Positions 35,245-47,813 of a DNA stretch of 64,000 nt are shown here, piece by piece. Source of the stretch: Trema orientale (Eukaryota; Streptophyta; Magnoliopsida; Rosales; Cannabaceae); assembly GCA_002914845.1 (NCBI GenBank), contig JXTC01000017.1, positions 139,431 to 203,430 of the forward strand, in the 5' to 3' direction. Positions within the stretch are counted from its first letter, which is position 1; each line of letters starts with the position of its first letter. Position numbers and translations under genes: made by a program. The notes under the pieces are model-generated. The model was not told the DNA's origin. It saw only the letters and a list, made by a program, of their open reading frames with translations, and did not search any database.

Positions 35245-35930
35245 AGAACAGAAAGGGAAATATCTAGGAGAATTCTGGGGTGTGAGGGGGCCTTTCTAAT
35301 TTAGAAAATTATGCATTGAGATTTTGTTAAGAATTAACGAACGATAATCGACAATAAGAATGAAAAATAAGAACACACAGATTTAAGTGGAAAACCCTAA
35401 TCGAGAAAAATCACTGGCAGAGGAGGAAATTTCACTATGTCGAAAATAGGATACAGAAAGTAGTGTTTTACATGGCCAAGCCAAGTATATATAGAATCCC
35501 TAAAACCCTAAAATACATACGTGTACGGACAAAAACTGTACGGAAAAATCGGCCCAATAAAACAGGTCCATACCGCGGGGCCCCCCGCACCCCCAACGAG
35601 ATCAATGGTGGGCGGCCCAATCCCTCCGCTTCCAACACAGATCCCAAAATTTCTCCCAATTACAAAAATATCACATATGTCGCACCGCGAAGCTTTCGAG
35701 CTAGGGCAAATAGAATTCGGGTCACGAACTCTAACAGATTTAATAATCAATGAGAGACTTAGTCTCGTCCTTTCTCCTTAGAGAAGCTTCTCAATATATT
35801 TCTACATCAAGAACTCCGTTCCATACTGTATCTTCGTATAGGAAGTGCAAGTTAAAATGCTTTGTGACTGATACTGCATCTGGTTCTAGTTGTCTACTCA
35901 TGTGTTTACTAATTTTCTTTATAGGTTCTT
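35245..35930. mobile_element. LTR or leader remnant with the AGATTTAAGTGGAAAACCC motif
   Basis: ACACACAGATTTAAGTGGAA (35374-35393) and GGAGGAAATTTCACTATG (35420-35437) are the kind of blocks common in copia LTR ends. A GC-rich pocket lies at 35560-35640. Several overlapping open frames on both strands (35463-35781) reflect this GC-rich pocket and share no protein similarity I know. Confidence 0.35.
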
Positions 35931-35936
35931 AAGAGC

Positions 35937-36090
35937 TGTCTTTTTATTAACTAAATCAATAAATAGAAAGAAAAGCAGAGGAAGATCGTAATTGGTTGGT
36001 TTATCATGTTGCTGTCTTTTAAAAAACTAAATCAATAAATAGAAAGAAAAGCAGAGGAAGATTGTAATTTGTTGGTTTATTATGTTTTAT
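35937..36090. repeat. tandem duplication, 75-bp unit x2
   Basis: AACTAAATCAATAAATAGAA is at 35949 and again at 36025, followed in each by AGAAAAGCAGAGGAAGAT. It lies about 1 kb upstream of pseudogene B. Confidence 0.85.
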
Positions 36091-36985
36091 GACTTTTCTC
36101 TTCCTTAATTAAGGGTTTTGTCAGGTTTGCTTGGTTGTTGGAATATTTATGAATGAGATATATGTTGAATCAGTCCGATGACTAGTCGTAGACTAGACAC
36201 TAGAGGTGTGGAGCCCCAAAATAAAGTGATGTCTAGGAGGAAGGAAAATTTCTTTTTTATTAAAAATGAGAGGTAGATTGATTCTGATGTAGTGTGGACC
36301 ATGGTAGCAAGTCTTCTAGCACTCTGATGATTTCTTTAGATAATGTTTCGAGTTGAGCTGAAGTCAATGTCTTCAGCATCATCACTTTCGAAATTTGTGT
36401 GGCTGTAAAACAGCAGACCGGTCAAAAAAAAGAAAAAAAAAAAAAAACACTGGTTCTAAACTCTAACGTACAGAATATTCATCTCTAAATACACAGCAAT
36501 GTTCTTGTTGTTTTTGGTTAGATACTGCGTTTCTAGCTCGCTTTTTTGGAAAAGATATTAACCTGGGATTCCCCGAAAGATCATTTGAACGTCACATTTG
36601 GACCCAATTGACTTGTCGCAATCCAACTTCAAAGTAAATTAAGTACCATAACCCTTGGATTTATGTGTTTGTGACAAGTCGTTGTTTGATTAGTAAGGCC
36701 GAGCATCCTCTATTAATGGAGAATTAGTAGTCATAATCGAAACAAGAGAAGAGCTATTCAACCAAAGGCTGCGGAAGTAAATGCTGACACGGAAAGATGT
36801 TACTAGTTTACCATCAGAAAGCAACGCTTTAGGCTATTTTTCCGTGACAGACACTTCGACCTAAATGAAGACTTTAAGAATATTAACTTCATGGACTTTA
36901 ATTTCTTTATAAAACCTTGCATGAGCTCTTGAATGTTGATAAGCCTTGAACCAGTTCGTCCACAAAGCAAACAGCCGAACTAATT
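36091..36985. other. 5' flank of pseudogene B
   Basis: Partly similar to the flanks of A and C: GTTGGAATATTTATGAATGA at 36138 corresponds to a block near 48965, and the ATG-proximal TAATTATGGCT matches both. A25-type A/G runs lie near 36427-36446. Confidence 0.5.
36906..36915 (+). promoter_or_regulatory. candidate TATA box of pseudogene B
   Basis: TTTATAAAAC lies about 75 bases upstream of the ATG at 36986. At the aligned place genes A and C read TTTGGATGAAG and TTTGAATGAAG, so only the broken copy keeps a recognisable TATA box. Confidence 0.45.
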
Positions 36986-39344
36986 ATGGCTACAATGCTT
37001 TTGTTCTTTCTTCTATTTACTGAGTTTTCTATCTCCACCGCTCAACAAAAGAATAACCAAATCATTTTAGGCTCTTCTCTCTCGCCAAACACCAATAACT
37101 CGTTTTGGTTATCAAATTCTGGCCAGTTTGCATTTGGGTTCTATAAACAAGACAGAGGTTTTGCAATAGGAATCTGGTTTGAGAAAATTGAGGAGAAAAC
37201 CGTGGTATGGACAGCAAACCGAGATGCGCAGCCGCTGCCAGATGATGTAACACTGCTTTTGAATGGTGATGGTAGGCTTGTTTTGAAAAGTAAACAAGGT
37301 CCACAAATTCCCATTGTTACCTCAGCCTGCTGCCTCTGCTTCAATGCTCGACTCAGGCACTTTTGTCCTCTACAGCTCAGATTCCAAGATCATATGGCAG
37401 AGCATTGAGTATCCAACAGATACCCTTTTATCAGAACAGTATTTGGCAGCCGGAAAAGAGCTCATCTCTGGTGCCTCCGAGACAAATCATTCCAGTGGAA
37501 GATTTCGGCTCATTATGCAGACTGATGGGAATTTGGTCCAACACCCGAGAATCAGCAATCTGTTACCCTATCATGGTTACTGGAACACACAAACTAACAT
37601 GTTAGGAGAACATAACGTAGATCTGAAACTTGATCCTGATGGCCATCTATACCTGCTCAATTCTACAGGCTCCAATATTATAAAGGATATCTATGCTGCA
37701 GGTTGGAGGCACATTAGTGAGAATGTTACGTATCGTCTAACAATTGATGTAGATGGAATATTACGTTTGTATTCTCACAGTTTGGTTCAGAATAGCAGCT
37801 GGAATATCGAGTGGAGTGCGACTAACAATAAATGTGCTCCTACTGGATTGTGCGGCTTGAACGCATATTGTGTTCTTAAAGATGAAGAAGCCAATTGTTC
37901 ATGCCTGCCTGGTTTTGATTTCATTGATCAACGCCAAAAAAGTTTAGGCTGTCAAAAGAAGTCAAGCATAGATTATTGCAGAATTGAGAACAATACCACA
38001 ATTTCCCTTGCAGAATTTGATGGAGTTGCGTGGGAAAACAACTCATATTCTATTGTTACACTGAACAAGATGGCTTGTAAAGAAGACTGCTTGAGAGATT
38101 GTAAATGTGAAATTGCTCTGTTTAAGGACCAGCAATGCAACAAGCTAATGTTTCCACTGCGATACTCAAAAGCAGAAACGGAAGGCTTTGCGACGACCAT
38201 GGTCAAAGTTCTAAATGGAACCAGCGGAACCACCCCGTCTCGCAAAGAAATCGAGAAAGGCCAGCGAACTGATATCTTAATTAGTGGTCTTGTGTGTATT
38301 ATATTTGGTTTCATTATGCTCTTGTTTTCGGTGTTTCTTTTCTGCAGAAGTCATTTCACCTCTAATAAAATGGTTCGCTTTGAATCTGGTCGAGCGATAT
38401 TGATGGTTGATGAAGTACTGAGCTTGCGATCGTTTACTTTCAATGAGCTGGAAATTGCAACCAATGGCTTCGCAGAACAATTGGGTAGGGGTTCTTTTGG
38501 GACGGTCTTTAAAGGAACCCTAGGCTTCCCAAATGGGCAGAGAGCCATTGCCGTGAAAAGACTAGAAAAATTTGCAGCAGAAGGAGAAGTCGAATTTCGA
38601 AACGAAATGAGATCCATTGGTAGAATCCACCACAGAAACCTACTTCATTTACTTGGTTATTGCCATGAAGGATCAAACAGGCTTCTAGTATATGACTACA
38701 TGAGCAATGGGTCACTAGCAAACTTTCTCTTCAAATCTGAGATAAAGCCAAACTGGGAAGAAAGAGTCCAGATAGCTCTTGGTATTGCCAGAGGCATCCT
38801 ATATCTCCACGAAGAATGCGAGAATAAGATCATTCATTGCGACATAAATCCCAACAACATACTAATCGACGAAAACCATTCTGCAAAAATTGCAGATTTT
38901 GGATTGGCAAAGCTACTGATGCCGGATCAAACAAGGACGATCACTGGGACAAGAGGAACGAGAGGATTTGTTGCCCCGGAGTGGCACAAGAACCTCCCTA
39001 TAACAGCGAAAGCCGATGTCTACAGCTTTGGAATTGTCCTCTTGGTGATCATATGCTGTCGGCGGAGTGTTGATGCAAACGTTCCCGAGGAAGAAGCCAT
39101 TTTGGTTGACTGGGTTGATGAGTGTTTCAGGACTAATAAAGTGAGAGACCTAGTGCAAGATGAAGTCGTAGACGAGCATGAGTTCCATAAAATGGTGAAG
39201 ATTGGGCTTTGGTGTATCCAAGAAGACCCAACAATCCGGCCACCAATGAAGAAGGTAGTGGCCATGTTTGAGGGGACTCTAGATATTCCAGTTCCCCCAA
39301 GCCCAGCTTCTTACGGTGCCTCCTCGTATTTTCTGGATAGCTAG
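36986..39344 (+). pseudogene. G-type lectin receptor-like kinase with one frameshift (gene B)
   Basis: Starts with a signal peptide (MATMLLFFLLFTEFSISTA) and the bulb-lectin domain, in frame to about 37310. There, against A and C, about five bases are missing just before the QPAASASMLDSG motif. The rest (37314-39344, 676 codons) is open without a break: the end of the lectin domain, the SLG-like region, the EGF-like CAPTGLCGLNAYC block, the PAN-like region, a membrane segment near 38275-38345, and a complete kinase with GRGSFGTVFKG, AVKRLEK, HCDINPNN near 38835-38858 (Asn where Lys is usual), DFGLAKL and APEW. Translation from the natural start would give a short secreted lectin fragment of 140 residues. 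A sequencing or assembly slip is possible, in which case B would be a working gene. The kinase half and 3' flank are nearly identical to C. Confidence 0.9.
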
Positions 39345-40403
39345 ATATTTGTTTGTTTTGTATTTGTAATTTGTTCTTGTTTTCTTTTGTTTTTTGTTTT
39401 ATCAAGTCTTTAAGAAACTTTTTAGAGGATCAAAAACCAAATCTCGGAAGATGTCGTTTAACAATAAATTTTAGTTTGAAATTTTGTTTAAAATCTATCA
39501 GGACACAGATTTTTCAAATTTTGTTTTGATAAATTTTTAACCTTAGATTAATTTAAAAAAGGTGGGGAAGTAGGGAGTAATGGTCTTTAAAGATCTTGTT
39601 TATTTCTTTATCTCTCTGTGCTAAGTATCCACTTAATGTTTATGCCCAGTGGCAAGTACTTTGATATATAACCCATCATATAAAAATTTTACAGTATAGG
39701 GTGTAAAACTTTTAAGTTAAGAGGCAAGTCACAAAGGTTTATGTAGCAATATATAATTATGTTATAGTGCCACCATTCCAATGATAAGTAGTAAGACTAT
39801 CACTGTAGATGATCCAAGTAGAGTTGATTGGAATCTTTGCAAAGAGATTTTAGGTTCAAATTCCATCATAATTAGTTGGGTTATGATGTAATAAATGGAG
39901 TCTATTCGGATTGTACAGGGATGCCATTCTTTCCCGTTTACAATTTCTTTTAACCAGGAAATAAAAAATAAAAAGGAGAAGTAGAAATGACCCAAAGAAA
40001 ACTAGCTTCGAAGAGAATCTTTATGATTGATTAATTTCGTAGGTATGTCTGGCCATTTCTTTACTGATCCTATTCCTTGTTTCAGCAGCTGATCAGCAGT
40101 TGAAATCCTCTGCAAAATTTATTAGATTAAGTATTTAACTATAGATCTAAATATCGCGACATCAGTTAACAAGCTTATTTCTTGACTATCTATAAAATGT
40201 CGTAAAATATCGATGATATTATTGTGTATGTATAAATATTTACAAATTATATATGGATAATATCATGGACATTTTCAAAATATTGACAAAATTTTTTGGA
40301 AGCTTTTTTTTTTTTTTTCCAATACAAAAGGTTCTAAAAAATAATATAAGTCCTTTTTCAATAGATAGTGTTTAGAAATATACCATCAGAAAGCAAAAGA
40401 GAA
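39345..40403 (+). repeat. 3' flank of B, shared with gene C
   Basis: Matches 55152-56765: TATTTGTTTGTTTTGTATTT just after the stop, GAGGATCAA, GTGCCACCATTCCAATGATA, GGGTTATGATGTAA and ATATTACGATGATAT-type blocks. The match ends at 40403, exactly where LARD copy 2 begins (AAGAGAA|TGCCACG). On the right the uninterrupted sequence reads AAAGAGAGAGAATTTTGCCG. Confidence 0.85.
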
Positions 40404-42801
40404 TGCCACGACCAGAAATTCAAAGTCGTGACTTTTAATAACTTTAGAAAAAATATATTATTAAGTATAAAATTTCCAAAAATTCGGAGAAATCAAGTAC
40501 TGTAAAATTTCATTTCGGTCTTCAAATTATTACAAATTCTACAATCATTAAAACGCTTACTAGTTTTAATTACTTAAGAAAAATACCTATTAAAGTTTAA
40601 GAAAATTTCTAGCTATCTAATTTAGAAACTCATTGAGAAATCATAAATTTTGATTGAGTTTAATTGAAAACTTTAGTCCAAAGTCCAAAATAGGTTACAT
40701 AAAATCACTTGCAGTTTCAAGTACTTAATTTAACAACAAAATCATCCATGTACATCCACTAAGTAAGTTTACTAGTCTTGGCTAAATACTTGAATAATGA
40801 AAGAAAGTTAATAGAGTATAGACACCCACTAAGGAATAGGAGTAGAAAAGCAAGTACAAGCTAGCAGCTTGTCTAACTACCGTGATGATTATCTCAAATA
40901 GACAAATACCTGAAAATAAGAGAAGTAGGGGGTGAGCATTCATATGAATGAATTTTACCAATTCATATGCTCAGTAGAAATTTAATTACCTTTTAGAATA
41001 GATGTAATTTTACCAAATCTGCATGGTTAATACTTTTTACAAACCAATTTATAAAATGAGATCATGAATAATTACATATTCAAAACCAAAATCAGAACCA
41101 CATAATTTTAGATATCATAAATCAACCAAGTATATGAATGAATTCTCGTCCTCCCATCACGGCCCTGTAATACCTCTTTAGTAGAGGTATCTAATATTCT
41201 GACACTACTTGAAAGTGTATCAGTAAATCCTGCGTAGGGGAATTGGTCTCTCACCTAGCGCTTCAACAACTCGCTAGCGATCTAAAATACCATAATGCAA
41301 AAATAGAACTCAAGTATATAATCCTATGGTTGGTACAACGTATCATAGAGTATGTAATAACTATGCATAAAGTATATCAAGAAAATACTAAAAATTGGAT
41401 AGTATAATAGCTGTATTTTCTCAAAACCAAAATTTAAAACCTACATAAAAACCATACAATCTAATCCCAGAATAATTCAATCGATCTCAACAGTTCATAA
41501 GTTCACCAAATATCCAATCAAAATAATTAAATCCATGAAAATCGACAATTTCTAGTTTTAGTTCATAATGCACATTTCAAAAGAAAATAAGTATAAAACT
41601 TGAAAATTGAATCCCTGCCTCAATATGATAGCTATATCAAGTTAACGATGCTCGAAGAAATTCCTGTTGGTCACTTGGGTGCTTGGACAGTCGTTTCGGA
41701 ATCCCATAAGCTCACTTTAAAAAGTGACTTTTCCAATGGAGCCTCAAAATGAGAAACAGACATCATGATTGAATTTCTATCACCCAAAATAGTTAGGTCA
41801 AATATAAAATTTGTCCAATTCGGGTCCTAGGATAAGACCTTGCCCGTGACATGTAAAACGACACTATTCACGAGTCTTGTGCCTCGATTTTTATGCCACT
41901 TCGAAATATAGTGAAATTTTATATCAAAGTTCTTCTCTCAAACTCCCGAGCTTCAAACAGGCTTTAAATCCAAAAATTACAAAAATGTCACTTATCGAAA
42001 TATTTAGAAAAATATCACATTTTCAATTTGAAAATTCTCTCGTTTCCATATTTCGATTCAACACAAAACAATCGTATTTAATCATGTTTCATTCTCTCTT
42101 TAAATCCATAAAATTTTCACGACCGAACTAATTAGTCCATAAAAATAATTACAAAAATATCATTTTTGAAAATATTCATGAAAATATTTAGGAAAATACC
42201 AACTTTTCAAACCAGATTTTTTCACAAACCAATTGTCAATTCCACACAATGCTTCCAGGCATCCCTATGTCTTAAACCACACAATCATCTCAAAAAGTTT
42301 CACCAACACTACTTAGACTTCACAAAATAATTACAAATATGTCATTATTTTCTTACAAAACTGTCCAAGAAGTTTCACTCACTCACTAGAACTGATTTGG
42401 CAGAAAGCAGTGGCTGGAATGGGTCGACATTGGATGAGGAAGGCTTGGGCTTGCTTGGTGGGGTAGTGCTCGGTGTTGGGTGGCAGCGAAAACACCAAAA
42501 TCAGCCGCGAGGGACTACAGCTCCTCGCATAAATTCCGGTGCTAGGAGGCACGACGAGCCACAAAGATGGGCAACGAGCCTTCAACAGAGGTTAACGGAA
42601 CTTCTGGTTGGAGCTCCGGGTTTGGGCTACTTCTGTGACCGGGAATTTGATGAGGAGCCGAGCAGGGTAGAGAGAATGTGAAAGAGAGGAAGTCTGGAGA
42701 AAATTGGGGAGAAAAGAGATAAAGAAAGGGAAAGAAAGAAAGAACTGACTTTTCAAAATAGGTGTCAGCCCCACCTATTATATAAATATAAATGGGGTAC
42801 A
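40404..42801 (-). repeat. 3' LTR of LARD copy 2 (2.4 kb)
   Basis: Plus-strand start TGCCACGACCAGAAATTCAA, end near GGGGTACA. It aligns with the LTRs of copy 1 and with the plus-oriented fragments at 19357 and 29822. A GC-richer part at 42395-42680 gives open frames on both strands that I regard as LTR sequence. Confidence 0.65.
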
Positions 42802-42983
42802 ATATTCTTCCTTCCTTAAAAGAATTTCGTCCCGATATTCAAGCACAATAGGGAGTATAAGTATAATGATAAGGAATAACAGTCAGACGAAGAATGAACC
42901 ATCAATTATAGAGTGTAGGAGCATTAAATCAAACATTAGTCTAATGAGGAGCATGAAACATATGTTAGGCTATTTCTAACATA

Positions 42984-44454
42984 CAAACACCGTAAGTATA
43001 CGGCTCGCAACAAGTAATATAGATGGTAAATAAGTTTCAAATTTTACGAGGAGTAAATGAATTATAAATGCTAAGTACTAACCAAAACTCCAAATGACAA
43101 TAAATGGATGTGGGACCAAAAACTACAAAGCGAATTTAATATAAATAAAATAACAGAAATCAACACTAAACAACCAATGGTAGTTTTACAATAATGAAAT
43201 AAAACCTAGGGATGCAATCTCTCCTCTAACTCCTATAATTGTAAGTTTTCCTCACCGTTCAATCATTCACTTAGAACTAACAACCAGGAATTCAATTGTA
43301 GTCACAAATTCCTTCCCAAGATACAGGTAAAAATATCTAAATAAGATAATATATTACTCCTAACATAAATTGATTAAACTCATTAAGCTTGGTAATTCCC
43401 ATATAAGATTGCATAAGTTATATAGGTATATTCCTAGCCTATGCAAACTCACCTTATACTAGGTAATCTTATGTTGTTCCACCTATGTCCAAACCTATAC
43501 TCCCATTTCCAAGTTCATATAGATTTCACATAATAAATCAGTTTAATGGCCAAATAAACAGAAGCATTAAGCACAAAGTAGAACAATTAACTCATTAATG
43601 GATAGCAAGAATAAATGAGAAAAATAAAATAATTGAATTATATTAGAGGTTTGATTACATCCCTAGAGAAAGAGTTTAGTTCATAGTTATGCAAAGAAAA
43701 ACACAACAGAAATGAGAAAGCTTATACACGTTCATAGCAGAAAATGGAAGAGTGAAACTAAAGAAGAGGAAGAAAAACTCTATGAAGCTTTGTTAATCTT
43801 CTCGTATCCTCTTGATTCGTACCACTCTTTGTTGTTTCTCCTGCAGAAACTCTCTTAAACTCTCTCCAAAACTGGTTGCTAGGGTTTCTCCGTCTTTTCT
43901 ATAGATGAGTCGAAGAGAGGTTAAATACTAGAGATAAAACTGGCCACGATCTAGGAATTCTGCAATATGTCTGTACTTTGTGATGCTATGGCACCAAGCT
44001 TGGTGCCGCAACGCCAAGATGGTTGAACGGGTGGCGCTGCAGCACCGGACTGTGGCGCTGTGGTGCCACAATGCCCAAGAGACAGCACCGAAGCACTATG
44101 AAATGGCACTGTGAACAGCGCCATGCCATTAATCCAGTGGCGTTATGCCAAATCTCTGGAACTTTTGGTGCTACGGTGCCAACTTAGCACTGTAGTGCCT
44201 AGTTCTGCCCAGTTCCTTCCATAATATTGGTGCTGCTACACACTGCTGAGACGTTGTTCGTCCGTGTTTGCTTGCGAATGATCGAAATTGCCTTAGTTTA
44301 GTCTCGATTTCACTTGAAAAGTCAGAATTCTCTTCTCAGTGACTTCTCACCTGAAATATACATCAAAAACAACAAAATAAGTAAAAAGAGCTCAAAGACG
44401 AGCAATTCTTAAGCTCGAAAAGATAGTAAAGATAAGTGTAAAATACACTTATCA
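42984..44454 (-). mobile_element. solo LTR (Ty3/gypsy Tat/Athila-like) with 5-bp target duplication
   Basis: On the minus strand it starts TGATAAGTGTATTTTACACT, typical of Tat/Ogre-like LTRs. It is flanked by ACATA at 42979-42983 and at 44455-44459. The host sequence on either side is continuous with LARD copy 1 (TAACATGTCAATGCC near 24547), which confirms the insertion point. Length 1471. The middle (43980-44180) carries repeated GTGGCGCTG / TGGTGCC words. Confidence 0.8.
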
Positions 44455-45299
44455 ACATACCAATGCCACACAAAGGCATGAGACAAGGAGGTGCACAGAT
44501 AGGTATAGAATCAAAAGATGGCTCATCAATACGTATAAGACCTCGACACTAAAGATTGGAAACAATGACCTCACATTAGTAATTAGTTACAGAAGTAGTA
44601 ATGATAATAAGGAATAGAAGTTGAAACACAGACTTCTATAACCAGAATACTAATTGTTAGGCACCAAAATAGTATAGCAGATCAAATGTCAAGTATATAC
44701 AATATCGTCCCCAGATTATACCAGATCAATAATACACTGAGACAATTCCATTTGTCTATTCCTATACTTAGTCCTAAAGAATCACTGAGTCTAAAGACTC
44801 TAATAAGATTCCTTTCCAAGCGTAAGAACATACTCAAAGAGAGTTTTAAATAAAAGCCAAGAATCCTTGTGTCACACTACACAAGTTAAACAAGTTTAGG
44901 AGTCAAAAATGACAATAAGAGTATAATGATATAAATCATTTACCATTCCTTATATCGTGTAAGAAACAACCACGTACACAAGATGTTCCTAGTTAAGGAC
45001 AAGCCTAGAATTATCATGAATGAAAATCTCCAATAGAGGAGTACATAGCATAACGAATAATAACATGTCAATCACTATAGTCCAAGTATATAAAATACAA
45101 ATATCCACATAAAAAATATAGCCCAGAGGCTTTCCAAGTATTTTCTTTAAGGTAATACGATATGGTAATTGTTCATACCATATTTAGATCCAGAGACTTT
45201 ATAAGTCTCTTAATCTAATTTAGGATTATAACAATAATCCCAAATCTTCAATCACCTCCAAAAACTTTCTAAGTCTTTGGCACAAGGGGAAGTAATATA

Positions 45300-47340
45300 G
45301 AAATTGGATAGCATAATGGCTGTATTAAAAACATGTACAATAGTTCCCAAGAAATTCAAAATGATTCAACAGTACACAAATCCACCAAATAATCATCCCA
45401 AATAATTTAATTTCATATAATCCACTTTTTTCCCCTAAAATGTCACCTAATGCTCAATTTTAATCAAAACAGATATAAAAACCAAGTAATTGAAACTCTA
45501 GCTCTACGTGGTAGCTACGCCTAGCTACTGGCACTCGTGGTATCTGCCGTTGGTGGGTGGTTGGACGTTAAGTTGGCATTTTGGGAATCTAGTTCACTCG
45601 CTCTGAAAAATGTCTTTTTCTGAAAGGGTAAAATTCTGTTGGCAACCTTCATGTTGCAACATGACCAGTTTTACAGTCATGTTACAACATGCGACCAAAT
45701 ATTTGATCTGAATCGATTTTTTCTGTAATTGCCTTATTGCCTTTTATATGCTTTAGGTCACGATTTTTATTGTTTTCAATTATAAAAATCTGATCTTATT
45801 AAATGCATACTCGGATCTGTTTGAGAGGAAATAGGTAAGCGACTCTTACCTAATTTGGCTTTGAGTATATGTCACTATTTCATTAAGAAAATTCCTTTAA
45901 ATGAATATTTTATGTTAATATCTTTTATGGAAGTTTCCTTAACTTAATTGTGCTGATTCTTGTTGATTACAATTAATCTAATTCGTGCTATTAGCTGTGA
46001 ATTAGGTTTGAGTAACTGATTATTTTGTTTCAGGAAAGTAATTTGAAAGTTTCCTTTTCTGTTACAACATGACTGGTTGACAGATCATGTTGCAACATGT
46101 GATCAGAATCAGTGACTATTTTCCAGATCCGTTTTTCTAAGTTTAGTAACAAATTTTTCTGATTTTGCAAGTCTTCTAATCAACATTAAATGTTTTTTAT
46201 TATTTATTGGCAGATATTAACGTGATGGCTTGTTCCTTTCTCTATATTAAGGCCACTCAAGAGTAGCTTTAGGTATAGAGACCACTTTTTGTATTTTGGC
46301 TATTGTGTGTAAAAGAAAGGTTTTTCTTTTAGCCATATTTTAGACTTAGGAGGTGTCCTAGTCGTGTGAGTGACAGTGCTTCGGGAGAGGTACTGATTGT
46401 CTTCGGGAGAAGATCGACTTCAAGTATCTAGAGGGATTTCAGAAGAACGAAGTCAACCTAAGACGAGTGGTACTCGCTAGACACGTTGGTGAAGGAATAC
46501 ATCCACATTGCGATAATCAAAAGAGGGAGTTTTTTATTGTATAAGTCAAATTGGTGTTTGTATTCATTCAAACTTTACTAGTAGTGTTTATTCTCTGGGC
46601 GTGGCCCCTTGGACGTAGGTTATCGGAGATAACTGAACCAAGTAAAAATATCTTGTGTTATTTTTATAATTTCCGCATTATCACCTCACGTAATTAATTG
46701 AAAATTAATTGTATTCGGTAATACCTGATTAACGGACCTAACATTTTTATTGGAGGCTCGAATTACAAAACTAGGGTCACAATCACGCCTAGAACATCAA
46801 AAATATCTAGGACAACTATAAAGCTTGTCTAATTCAGAACCAGAGCAAAACTCGACTCCTAACATGCAAAATGAGGTAAAAACTTAAGCCCATTGCCTGG
46901 GATTTCGTGCTTGACTGGAAGCGTAGTTAATTTATATATCAAATTTTATATTTTAACTAGTACAATCTAAAAACAACATTGAAATTTCATGCCAATGATT
47001 AGATTGAAAAATGACCCGACAATTCAAAAGCTTCAAAATGGGTAATCAATTGCAACTTCTCAACTGGGCCAAGTTAGGAGACAAGATAGGTAACTTTGGA
47101 GAGCTTGGAAAAAGATGAATCCAATGAGACCAGTGAAGGCTCTCCATATATGTCCAGATGATGGCGCGATGACACCTAAAAGTTCTACAGCCAATTTCGT
47201 TCTCACTGGTGTTCGTGGACATCTCTGGCCTAGGTAACCCCGATCGAATGATGGTGGTGGTGGTGTCGTGACTCAACTAGAGAAATAGAAAAATCCTAGT
47301 GGAGTTCTTAGGAACTCCTTCTTCGTTAGGGTCGGAACTC
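45300..47340 (-). repeat. right inverted arm: LTR remnant paired with 19357-20270
   Basis: ACAATAGTTCCCAAGAAATT (45338), GAATCTAGTTCACTCGCTCT (45586) and AACATGCAAAATGAGGTAAA (46861) are complements of left-arm blocks near 20070, 19800 and 19660. CTTAGGAACTCCTTCTTCGT (47308) pairs with 19364-19383. The segment is split by the solo LTR at 45637-46743. Confidence 0.75.
45637..46743 (+). mobile_element. copia-type solo LTR, 1.1 kb
   Basis: Begins TGTTGGCAACC and ends GGACCTAACA, an inverted TGTTGG/CCTAACA terminus common in copia LTRs. CGTGGCCCCTTGGACGTAGG (46600-46619) is the typical 3' part of such LTRs. The left arm is continuous across the site (near 19780-19800), so this came in after the duplication or was lost cleanly on the left. 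No clear 5-bp target duplication (AATTC versus TTTTT). Inside, CATGTTGCAACATG-like palindromes occur repeatedly. Confidence 0.7.
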
Positions 47341-47775
47341 CAGATTAGTAGGAACTAGAGAAAGATGGAAGACAAAGTGAGAAAGAGAGCGGCTAAGAAT
47401 TTATGTCTCTCCATCATCGTTTTTTAGAAAAGTAGGTGAAATATACTCTTTTCATAGTGAGTTTTAGAGCGTATATACTAACTTAGAAATAATTAAGTAA
47501 ATATACCCCTTCTAAAAAATAGAGCTATAAAAGGACTTATATACCCTTAATTCGAGAGAGCAGCTTAACAAAAAAAAAAAAAAAGCTAGACAAGATGTCG
47601 AAAGCACGAGGCACGACGTCGATAGTGCTAAATATGGTCATGTCGAATATTAAACGAGTTGTCTAATAACTCGACCCTATATCTAGCATAATCTGAAGAT
47701 TGAACGCTCGATGCAATAAATTCTAAGATAGTTTTGTCTTCACAATAAACTTAGACCTTAAAAGGGGTATATTCA

Positions 47776-47777
<2 letters not shown>

Positions 47778-47812
<35 letters not shown>
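47778..47812. repeat. (AT)n microsatellite
   Basis: About 17 AT units, in the right duplicated arm only; the left arm has no comparable run at the paired place (about 14575). Confidence 0.9.

Positions 47813-47813
<1 letters not shown>

Larger units (their letters stand above)
40404..45300 (-). mobile_element. LARD-like LTR retrotransposon, copy 2 (interrupted, 5' part truncated)
   Basis: Minus orientation. The 3' LTR is 40404-42801, and TTCGTCCCGATATTCAAGCA (42828-42847) follows as in copy 1. The interior continues to 42983 and from 44455 to about 45300, matching 24370-25370 of copy 1 (for example GATTGGAAACAATGACCTCA near 44555). A solo LTR splits it at 42984-44454. Near 45300 the interior jumps straight into LTR sequence, so the primer site and about 3 kb of interior are missing. 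No coding capacity. Confidence 0.7.

Noticed and set aside
35463..35781. Overlapping open frames on both strands in a GC-rich pocket
   Set aside because: Four frames are open at once because of base composition; none shows a domain.
42397..42802. Open frames on both strands near 42.4-42.8 kb
   Set aside because: They fall in the GC-richer part of the LARD LTR and are not conserved in other LTR copies.
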